From CBDUBU01 sp965365465 (GTDB lineage Bacteria > Bacteroidota > Rhodothermia > Rhodothermales > DASSAV01): 7,970 bases of DNA. The position numbers were made by a program, and so were the translations under genes. Shown here one piece after another: positions 1 to 5,634 of this stretch; within the stretch, counting starts at the first letter, position 1, and each line of letters begins with the position of its first letter. The notes under the pieces were generated by a model that was not told where the DNA came from, ran no database searches, and saw nothing but the letters and a program-made list of their open reading frames with translations. The stretch covers positions 1 through 7,970 of the forward strand of contig CBDUBU010000180.1 in NCBI GenBank assembly GCA_965365465.1. Reading direction: 5' to 3'.

Positions 1-1028
1 GGGAGCCTGCCAGCCTCGACGCCCGCATCGCCGCACGGATAACAGGTCTCTACGGCATTCCCTTCGAGACGAAGCAGCCCGATCAGATAAGCGTGGAGGC
101 GTACCTGTCGCACACGGACCTGATGGCCTTCGCCATGAACGGCGCGACCAACAGCAAACGGGCCGTTGGGCCGCCGCCGCAATTCCAGCGCCGTATCACC
201 CCCCATGCCTGGGGCGGCGGCGGCGAGATGTACAGAGGCTCGCGTTACCGTACGCTCTCGACGCGCCCGGCGCTGACGCAGCGCGAAGCCCTGGAAATGC
301 TGACGAAAAAGACGCGCATCCGGAAGCTTCCCTGGAAGGATGCAGCGCTTGCCCGTGACGTGGCGGAACGCTTCACCGGGCGGGTGGATGCCTACGCGGC
401 CCTCTCACCCGACGGCTACGACATCATGGACCTGTTCAAACTCTATGAGCGTGAAACCGTCTGGGGGGCCATTACAAAGCGGTTCGACTGGAACAACCGG
501 GGCCTCTGGGACCCCTATATGAGTCCGCAACTCGTCCGGGATGCATACCGGATGCCCGCGCCCGTGGGCGACTATGCCACGATCCACGAAGCCCTGTTGC
601 AGCGCTATATGCCGCGCGCCTTCTGGATGCCCGTCAATGGCAAGCTGCTGGCGCCGCTGAAACGCTGGAGTCGCACGACCCCGATGTTACACCATGTAGA
701 TCGGGCCGTTCACGGTCTGCTGTGGCGGGTAAACCCGTTGCTTGGGCAGGAAAAGGCGCAGGGCAGGAGCATAGACCAGATCCGGGCAGACCATTTCGCC
801 GGTTTGCTGTCGGGCATCCTCCGCGAAGTGCTGACAGAGCAAGGCAGCCTCACGCTCGATCTGTTCGGGCGCGAAGGCATCGGGCAGTTGCTGGAAGAGC
901 ACATTTCGGGCCGGCAGAACCACACGCAGACGCTGGGCTACCTAGTGACCGTGGAACGCTGGCGAAAGATGGCGCTCGCGATAGCCCGACCCGCTCCTGC
1001 GCAGGCCAGACTCAGCTATGAGGCGTGA
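1..1028 (+). CDS. Asparagine-synthetase-like amide ligase, copy 1 (5' end outside window)
   Basis: The reading frame is open from base 3 to a TGA at 1026-1028. By alignment with copy 2 it begins at about family residue 282, so the N-terminal domain and the PP-loop lie upstream of the window. The 341 visible residues hold the rest of the ATP-pyrophosphatase domain. They include a SLDARIAARI helix (the acidic position following the PP-loop in this family), the glycine motif WGGGGEMYRG, the GYDIMDLFKLYER helix, and a C-terminal GREGIGQLLEEH...GRQNHTQTLG segment. Known relatives adenylate a carboxylate and form an amide; the substrate here is unknown. A GTG at 93 is internal and not a real start, because homology to the other copies continues upstream of it. 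The copy is mosaic: its MPRAFWMPVNGK region is closer to copies 3/4, while its last 60 or so codons contain a tract identical to copy 2. Confidence 0.9.
   Translation, partial: EPASLDARIAARITGLYGIPFETKQPDQISVEAYLSHTDLMAFAMNGATNSKRAVGPPPQFQRRITPHAWGGGGEMYRGSRYRTLSTRPALTQREALEMLTKKTRIRKLPWKDAALARDVAERFTGRVDAYAALSPDGYDIMDLFKLYERETVWGAITKRFDWNNRGLWDPYMSPQLVRDAYRMPAPVGDYATIHEALLQRYMPRAFWMPVNGKLLAPLKRWSRTTPMLHHVDRAVHGLLWRVNPLLGQEKAQGRSIDQIRADHFAGLLSGILREVLTEQGSLTLDLFGREGIGQLLEEHISGRQNHTQTLGYLVTVERWRKMALAIARPAPAQARLSYEA
822..939 (+). repeat. 118-nt tract identical to 2972-3089 (copies 1 and 2)
   Basis: The codons for REVLTEQGSLTLDLFGREG through QTLG read as identical, silent sites included, in copies 1 and 2. 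Flanking codons of the same genes differ freely. The corresponding stretch of copies 3/4 has many silent and non-silent differences. This pattern suggests a gene-conversion tract. Confidence 0.8.
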
Positions 1029-1079
1029 AGGCGCCGGAGATGCTTCGTGTACGTGTCCGGATACAGTCTACCCTTACCG

Positions 1080-1160
1080 GAAGCGCTTTTCCATACGCCG
1101 GATACGCAGGCAGGTAGCGCCTAAAATGCTTTTTTCCTCATCAGGGATGCTCTTATCCTC
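1080..1160 (+). promoter_or_regulatory. Conserved intergenic block 1, candidate promoter of copy 2
   Basis: This block of about 80 nt aligns with blocks in the gaps before copies 3, 4 and 5. Shared parts are GAAGCGCTTTT, CGCCGGATACGCAGG, GCGCCTAAAATGCTTTTTT and CTCTTATCCTC. A possible -10 (TATCCT, 1154-1159) lies 17 nt after a T-run (TTTTTC, 1131-1136) at the -35 position. A small stem AGGC-N7-GCCT sits inside. Conservation in an otherwise diverged gap supports function. The promoter reading is inference, and a weak terminator for copy 1 is an alternative. Confidence 0.45.
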
Positions 1161-1172
1161 CTGAGAACCCGT

Positions 1173-1188
1173 GTAACGAAACGGTTAC
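1173..1188. promoter_or_regulatory. Inverted repeat GTAAC-N6-GTTAC, possible operator
   Basis: Perfect 5-nt arms flank GAAACG. The repeat sits 14 nt downstream of the candidate -10 of copy 2, where a repressor site would overlap the transcript start. The same repeat recurs at the same relative place before copy 3. Confidence 0.35.
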
Positions 1189-1242
1189 GGATGGGCTGAC
1201 GCTTCCGTTCGAGGAGCAGCATCGCGTCGATCTGTCCTGTTC

Positions 1243-1260
1243 TGCGAGGCCAGCCTCGCA
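1243..1260 (+). other. Leader hairpin upstream of copy 2
   Basis: TGCGAGGC-CA-GCCTCGCA is a perfect 8-nt inverted repeat ending 49 nt before ATG 1310. It lies between the putative promoter and the start and would fold in the leader mRNA. It has no T-run after it, so a terminator is unlikely. Confidence 0.45.
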
Positions 1261-1282
1261 GGAGGCATTAACCGGCTCACCT

Positions 1283-1309
1283 TGCCTCCCGGCACAACCT
1301 CCCCTTCCC
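1283..1309 (+). other. Conserved CCTCCC-rich leader abutting the copy 2 start
   Basis: These 27 nt match 3414-3440 at 23 positions, with shared TGCCTCCCGGC and CAACCTCCC. The segment is pyrimidine-rich and lacks any GGAGG-like ribosome-binding sequence, so initiation must rely on something other than Shine-Dalgarno pairing. Confidence 0.45.
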
Positions 1310-3199
1310 ATGTATGCCTTCGTTTTTGTCCAGGACTCCGATCATCCCAGAACTCAGGCTGACTTGCGCGTGTATGCACGCACCCTCCGGCACGTGATGC
1401 CCATGCTTGGCCTCGACCTTGCCGCGCACTGCACCGTACTGCCCGACTGCAACTGCGGCTGGTTCCGAATCGAACCCACCAGCACAAACCTCGCTTCGCT
1501 CGTCAGCGAAGCCGTCGAAGAAACCTACGCGGCCATTGTCTACGGGCAGGTTGAGGGCTTTGGTTCGGCGGCCCACGCCGTGCTCGATGCATGGCATCAT
1601 GGGGGCACGATGGCCGTGCGCAACCTGGAGGGAAGTTTCGGCGCGGTCATCATAGATCGCCGCGATCATACGGTCACGCTCATCAGCGACGTAGTGGGAC
1701 AGCGGTCGCTGCACTATTACACGGCGGGACGGACGCTCGTGGCCTCGCCGCACGACCTGGCGTTGCTCTCGACCGGCGACTGCCCGGCTGATTTTGATCT
1801 GACAACCGCAGCCTGCATTGCGGCGATGGATCTGTCTCCCAGAGGGAAAAGCATGTTGCGAGACGCAGCGTTCTGCCATCCATCGGGTTTTGTACGCTGG
1901 CAGCACGGACGGATCACACAGATGGCAGACCCGGTGCTGAAGCCTGCACACCGTATCGAAAGCGGCGACAAGAAGGCGACAACCGATCATCTCGACCGGA
2001 TGATCGAGCGACTGCGAACGCGTACGAGGCTTTTTGTCGGAGAGGAGCAGGCGGTATACACTGACCTGACAGGCGGCTTTGACAGCCGGGCGGTGCTGGC
2101 GCTGTTGCTCTCGGCGGCGGATCCCTCCCGGATCAAGGCAGTCTGCAACGGAGAGGCAACCAGCCTGGACGCGCAAATAGCGGCGCGCGTTGCAAGACGC
2201 TACGGGGGTTCATTCGAGGCGCGTATGCCGGCGCTGCCGACGCCGGAAGTCTACCTGTTGAACACCGATGCAATGGCCTTCGCCATGAGCGGCGCGACGA
2301 ACAGCAAGCGAGCGGTCGCGCAGGCGCTCCAGTTCGAACACGAGATCCGCCCCCACGCCTGGGGCGGCGGCGGCGAGACCTACCGTGGCCCCCGATACGG
2401 TCCCCCCGGAACGCACCCCGCACTGACCCGCGACGACGCGCTGACCCGGCTGAAGGGCAAAACCCGCATCGAGAAGCTACCCTGGCAGGATGCCGGACTT
2501 CCAGGCGCTATGGGAGAACGCTTCGACCAGTCAGTCGATGCGTATGCGGCCTTCTCCTCCAATGGGTACGACATCATAGATCTGTTCAAACTCTACGAAC
2601 GTGAAACCGTCTGGGGGTGCCTCTCGAAACGGTTCAACTGGACAAATCGCGGCCTCTGGAATCCGTACATGAGTCCGCAACTCGTCCGGGATGCCTTCCG
2701 GATGCCTGTTCCTATCCGTGACCATGCAACGATTCATGAGGCTCTGTTGCAGCGCTATATGCCGGGAGGATACTGGATGCTCGTCAACGGCAATACGCTG
2801 GCTCCGTTCAACCGTTGGGCGCGCACGATGCCGCTCTTTCGTCACGTGAACCGCGCCTTTCACGGCCTCCACCGGCGCGCACAGCCCTTACTGAAACGCG
2901 GTCAAGTAGAAGGCAGGCACATCGAACAGATTCGGGCGGATGCATTTTCCGGTACGCTGTCGGGCATCCTGCGCGAAGTGCTGACAGAGCAAGGCAGCCT
3001 CACGCTCGATCTGTTCGGGCGCGAAGGCATCGGGCAGTTGCTGGAAGAGCACATTTCGGGCCGGCAGAACCACACGCAGACGCTGGGCTGCCTCGTGACC
3101 GTGGAACGCTGGCGGGTGATGGCGCAGGAAACGGCCCACCGCGCCGCTGCTTCTACTATGCAGTATACCTCGCTCCGTAAGCACAGCGAAAAGGTATGA
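1310..3199 (+). CDS. Asparagine-synthetase-like amide ligase, copy 2 (complete)
   Basis: This is a complete 629-residue protein starting at ATG 1310. That start aligns with the GTG starts of copies 3-5 (all begin M/V-Y-x-F-V-F-V). Residues 1 to about 215 resemble the class II glutamine amidotransferase fold: the strand at 2-7, VLDAW (91-95), LEGSFGAVIIDRR (106-118), then GQRSLHYY. Position 2 is Tyr, not the catalytic Cys, so glutaminase activity is unlikely. Residues from about 225 on form the ATP-pyrophosphatase domain: PP-loop LTGGFDSR (253-260), SLDAQIAARVARRYG (285-299), WGGGGETYRG (351-360) and GYDIIDLFKLYER (419-431). By family knowledge it should activate a carboxylate with ATP for amide formation; the substrate is unknown. 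It is the most divergent of the complete copies, with a linker about four residues longer near 530 and its own C-terminal tail. There is no Shine-Dalgarno sequence at normal spacing; an AGGAGG at 1260-1265 lies about 45 nt upstream. No signal peptide or membrane segment is evident, so it is probably cytosolic. Confidence 0.93.
   Translation: MYAFVFVQDSDHPRTQADLRVYARTLRHVMPMLGLDLAAHCTVLPDCNCGWFRIEPTSTNLASLVSEAVEETYAAIVYGQVEGFGSAAHAVLDAWHHGGTMAVRNLEGSFGAVIIDRRDHTVTLISDVVGQRSLHYYTAGRTLVASPHDLALLSTGDCPADFDLTTAACIAAMDLSPRGKSMLRDAAFCHPSGFVRWQHGRITQMADPVLKPAHRIESGDKKATTDHLDRMIERLRTRTRLFVGEEQAVYTDLTGGFDSRAVLALLLSAADPSRIKAVCNGEATSLDAQIAARVARRYGGSFEARMPALPTPEVYLLNTDAMAFAMSGATNSKRAVAQALQFEHEIRPHAWGGGGETYRGPRYGPPGTHPALTRDDALTRLKGKTRIEKLPWQDAGLPGAMGERFDQSVDAYAAFSSNGYDIIDLFKLYERETVWGCLSKRFNWTNRGLWNPYMSPQLVRDAFRMPVPIRDHATIHEALLQRYMPGGYWMLVNGNTLAPFNRWARTMPLFRHVNRAFHGLHRRAQPLLKRGQVEGRHIEQIRADAFSGTLSGILREVLTEQGSLTLDLFGREGIGQLLEEHISGRQNHTQTLGCLVTVERWRVMAQETAHRAAASTMQYTSLRKHSEKV
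2972..3089 (+). repeat. 118-nt tract identical to 822-939 (copies 1 and 2)
   Basis: This is the copy 2 partner of the 3'-terminal tract shared with copy 1. It is bounded by single-base differences at 2971 and 3090. Confidence 0.8.
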
Positions 3200-3210
3200 T
3201 TCCGGCTATC

Positions 3211-3293
3211 GAAACGCATTTTTCATGCGCCGGATGCGCAGGCGGATAACGCCTAAAACGCTTTTTTGCTGCTGATAGCACGTCTTATCCTCT
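3211..3293 (+). promoter_or_regulatory. Conserved intergenic block 2, candidate promoter of copy 3
   Basis: This is the counterpart of block 1, starting only 11 nt after the copy 2 stop. It has GAAACGCATTTTTC, GCGCCGGATGCGCAGG, then AGGCG-GATAA-CGCCT (the best stem of the series) followed by AAAACGCTTTTTT. A candidate -10 TATCCT (3286-3291) follows TTTTTG (3263-3268) by 17 nt. Confidence 0.45.
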
Positions 3294-3302
3294 GAAAACC
3301 CT

Positions 3303-3318
3303 GTAACGGAATGGTTAC
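3303..3318. promoter_or_regulatory. Inverted repeat GTAAC-N6-GTTAC, possible operator
   Basis: The arms are the same as at 1173-1188, with spacer GGAATG. It lies 12 nt after the candidate -10 of copy 3. The following GGA is also shared between the two sites. Confidence 0.35.
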
Positions 3319-3394
3319 GGAATGCCGGGCGCTTGCGACCTTGCAGAGACGTGTCCCGCTGCCCAGCCGTCCAATTCAGGCTATGCGATCATGA

Positions 3395-3410
3395 TGGGCC
3401 GAATGGCCCA
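3395..3410 (+). other. Leader hairpin upstream of copy 3
   Basis: TGGGCC-GAAT-GGCCCA has 6-nt arms and a tetraloop and ends 30 nt before GTG 3441. Its arm sequence is unrelated to that of the copy 2 leader hairpin, but its position in the leader is comparable. Confidence 0.4.
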
Positions 3411-3413
3411 ACC

Positions 3414-3440
3414 TGCCTCCCGGCGCAACCTCCCACGCCC
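3414..3440 (+). other. Conserved CCTCCC-rich leader abutting the copy 3 start
   Basis: This is the counterpart of 1283-1309, directly next to GTG 3441. The copy 4 and 5 leaders retain only a loose resemblance (CTCCCCGGCGCCCCCTGC at 5594-5611 and 7788-7805). Confidence 0.45.
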
Positions 3441-5309
3441 GTGTACACCTTTGTCTTTGTCCAGGACACGCAACGTCCGAGGACGGAACAGGACCTGCGC
3501 GCCTATGCCGGCGCGCTCCGGCGCACGATGCCCACGCTCGGCCTCGACCTGACTGCGGACTGCGCCGCCCTGCCCGACTGCAACTGCGGCTGGTTCCTGC
3601 TCCAACCCGCCGCCGCCGCGCTCCCCTCGCTCGTGAGCCAGGCCGTCGGAGAGACCCACGCGGTCATCGCCTACGGCCAGGTCGAGGGCGCTCCGGCAGC
3701 AGCGCACGCGGTGCTTGATGCCTGGCGTCGCGGGGGCGCTCAGGCGGTGCGCGAGTTAGAGGGAGTCTTCGGCGCGGTCGTCGTGGACCGGCGGGAGGGT
3801 GCGGTGACGCTGATCAGCGACGCGGTGGGGCAGCGCAGTCTGTACTACCATGCGGGGGGCGGAGCGCTGATCGTCTCGCCGCACGATCTGGCGCTGCTTT
3901 CGACGGGCGACTGCCCGGCCCGCTTCGACCTGACGAGCGCCGCCGGGATTGCCGCCGCCGGGTGGTCCTTCGGAGGCCGGAGTCTCCTGAAAGAGGTTTC
4001 ATATTGCCATCCGGCAGGATTCGTCCAACGGCGCGACGGGCGGATCACATGGGTGTCCACGCCGGTGCTGGAACCTGCTTCCCGTATCGAAAAGGGCGAC
4101 AGGAAGGCTATCGCCTTGCAGTTTGAAAGGATGTTCGAGCGGCTTCGCAACAGCGCAAAGACGTTCGCCGGGGACGCGCCGACGGTATACACCGACCTGA
4201 CGGGCGGGTTTGACAGCCGGGCGGTGCTGGCGCTGCTGCTTTCTGCCGTCGCGCCGTCGCGCATTCAGGCGGTATGCAGCGGAGACTCTGAAAGTCCCGA
4301 TGTCCGCATAGCTGCCAGCGTGGCGGGACGCTATGGCATTCCTCTGGAAAGGCAGGTCCCGGAGCTGGTGAGCACGGATGCCTACCTCTCCAACACGGAC
4401 CTGCGGGCTTTTGCCATGAATGGCGCGACCAACAGCAAGCGGTCCATCGGGCCGGCGCCACGGTTCGAAAACGAAACCCGCCCGCACGCCTGGGGCGGCG
4501 CCGGGGAGATGTACAGAAGATCCTACTATCACGCCTTCCCGAAACGCCTGCCGCTGACACACCAAGAGGCGCTGGACATATTGAAAAAAAAGTCGCGCAT
4601 CGAGATGCTGTCCCGGCAGCGGCCGGAACTGGCTCGCAGTGTGGCAGCGCGCTTCAACCAGTCGGTTGACAACTGCGCATCCGTCTCGCCGGACGGCTAC
4701 GACATCATGGACCTGTTCATGCTCTACGAGCGCACTGCTGTCTGGGGGGCCATGTCAAAGCGATTCGACTGGCTCAACCGGGGTCTCTGGTGTCCGTATC
4801 TGAGTCCGCAGCTCGTCCGGGATGCGTACCGGATGCCATCTCCCCTGGGCGATCATACGCCGATTCATGAAGTCCTCTTGCGCCGTTACATGCCGCGCGC
4901 CTTCTGGACCCCGATCAACGGAAAAACACTGGCGCCGCTCAAATGGTGGGCGCGTACGATGCCGCTGTTCCATTACGTTGACCGCGCCTGCCACGGCCTT
5001 ATCATGCGTGTACAGCCGGCGTACAGGGGAGGCAGGAACACAGACCAGATCAGGGGCGACTATTTTGCCGGGATGCTGTCGGGCGTGCTGCGCGAGACGC
5101 TGACCGAAGCAGACAGCCTCACGATAGAACTGTTCGGACGGGAGGGCATCGAGCGGCTGCTGGAGGAGCACGTTTCGGGCCGCCAGAACCACACGCATAC
5201 GCTTGGGAACTTGATGACGGTGGAGCGGTGGCGGCTGATGGCGCAGGCAATGGCCCGCCAGGCTTCTATCGAATCTCCACAGATTGTTCCGATCCACGAA
5301 CCCGTGTAA
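3441..5309 (+). CDS. Asparagine-synthetase-like amide ligase, copy 3 (complete)
   Basis: This is a 622-residue protein with a GTG start at 3441. The frame stays open upstream to a TTG at 3333, but that extension has no homology in the other copies. GTG 3441 matches the start of copies 4 and 5 and the ATG of copy 2. The N-terminal domain is a degenerate class II amidotransferase fold without Cys2. It carries an invariant DCNCGW motif (46-51) and LEGVFGAVVVDRR (106-118). The synthetase domain shows PP-loop LTGGFDSR (253-260), WGGAGEMYRR (351-360), GYDIMDLFMLYER (419-431) and the C-terminal GREGIERLLEEH...GRQNHTHTLG. Expected chemistry is ATP-dependent amide formation on an unidentified substrate. 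From codon 115 to the stop the DNA reads as identical to copy 4. The two differ at 15 residues, all between 8 and 70. No Shine-Dalgarno sequence precedes the start. Confidence 0.93.
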   Translation: MYTFVFVQDTQRPRTEQDLRAYAGALRRTMPTLGLDLTADCAALPDCNCGWFLLQPAAAALPSLVSQAVGETHAVIAYGQVEGAPAAAHAVLDAWRRGGAQAVRELEGVFGAVVVDRREGAVTLISDAVGQRSLYYHAGGGALIVSPHDLALLSTGDCPARFDLTSAAGIAAAGWSFGGRSLLKEVSYCHPAGFVQRRDGRITWVSTPVLEPASRIEKGDRKAIALQFERMFERLRNSAKTFAGDAPTVYTDLTGGFDSRAVLALLLSAVAPSRIQAVCSGDSESPDVRIAASVAGRYGIPLERQVPELVSTDAYLSNTDLRAFAMNGATNSKRSIGPAPRFENETRPHAWGGAGEMYRRSYYHAFPKRLPLTHQEALDILKKKSRIEMLSRQRPELARSVAARFNQSVDNCASVSPDGYDIMDLFMLYERTAVWGAMSKRFDWLNRGLWCPYLSPQLVRDAYRMPSPLGDHTPIHEVLLRRYMPRAFWTPINGKTLAPLKWWARTMPLFHYVDRACHGLIMRVQPAYRGGRNTDQIRGDYFAGMLSGVLRETLTEADSLTIELFGREGIERLLEEHVSGRQNHTHTLGNLMTVERWRLMAQAMARQASIESPQIVPIHEPV

Positions 5310-5462
5310 GAGCGGGACCGCAGAAACCGTTTTGCCGGGCAAGGCGGCGGAAGGCCGAAACATGCTCCAGGCGCCATCCCCCGGAACCAGCCGCCGGCCA
5401 TGCTCTCTGCCTATCCTGTATATGATGAAACAGGTACGCATATGGTTGAATGGAGCAGGGCT

Positions 5463-5544
5463 GAAAGCGCTTTTGCTTGCGCCGGACACGCAAAAGGCTA
5501 GCGCCTGAAACGCTTTTGAATGGGCAACGACTTCTCTTATTCTC
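5463..5544 (+). promoter_or_regulatory. Conserved intergenic block 3, candidate promoter of copy 4
   Basis: The same block occurs in a more diverged form: GAAAGCGCTTTTG, GCGCCGGACACGC, GGCTAGCGCC, AAACGCTTTTG, CTCTTATTCTC. TTGAAT (5516-5521), a 16-nt spacer and TATTCT (5538-5543) make the most sigma70-like candidate in the window. It is also the most structured version: AAAGCG/CGCTTT (5464-5469, 5511-5516) encloses CTTTTGC/GCAAAAG (5470-5476, 5490-5496). Confidence 0.45.
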
Positions 5545-5561
5545 AACCTCTGGCGTTGCCC
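5522..5561 (+). other. Inverted repeat GGGCAACG/CGTTGCCC before copy 4
   Basis: Perfect 8-nt arms (5522-5529 and 5554-5561) are separated by 24 nt. The repeat brackets the candidate -10 at 5538-5543, so it could be an operator pair or an RNA stem. It replaces the GTAAC-type repeat seen in the first two gaps. Confidence 0.4.
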
Positions 5562-5634
5562 TGTGCTTGAAGGCAGTCCCTGTTTTCATCTCGCTCCCCG
5601 GCGCCCCCTGCCTGCGTCCTAAACGGCAAATTCC

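Larger units (their letters stand above)
5310..5634 (+). other. Intergenic region between copies 3 and 4
   Basis: This 325-nt stretch has no supportable gene. Its first 150 nt or so (5310-5462) have no counterpart in the shorter gaps before copies 2 and 3. They contain a small palindrome TTGCC-G-GGCAA (5332-5342) and a 28-codon ATG frame (5422-5508) without a ribosome-binding site. The remainder holds conserved block 3, the GGGCAACG repeat and the leader. Confidence 0.7.

Noticed and set aside
1277..2176. Long open frame on the minus strand (299 codons) opposite copy 2
   Set aside because: It is the complement of a well-supported gene, has no recognisable domain, and is of the kind GC-rich coding DNA produces by chance. 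Conservation follows the plus-strand protein.
3333..3440. N-terminal extension of copy 3 from a TTG at 3333
   Set aside because: The extra 36 codons have no counterpart in copies 2, 4 or 5 and overlap the leader hairpin and conserved leader. GTG 3441 matches the other starts exactly.
5422..5508. 28-codon ATG frame in the 3-4 spacer as a possible RiPP precursor peptide for the ligase
   Set aside because: It has no ribosome-binding site or recognisable leader/core layout, overlaps the promoter-like block, and an equivalent start is missing in the gaps after copies 1 and 2. It cannot be supported as a gene.
4755..5546. Minus-strand open frame of 263 codons opposite the end of copy 3, repeated at 6949-7740
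   Set aside because: The repeat is explained by the tandem duplication. It runs across the gene end and the spacer and has no family resemblance.
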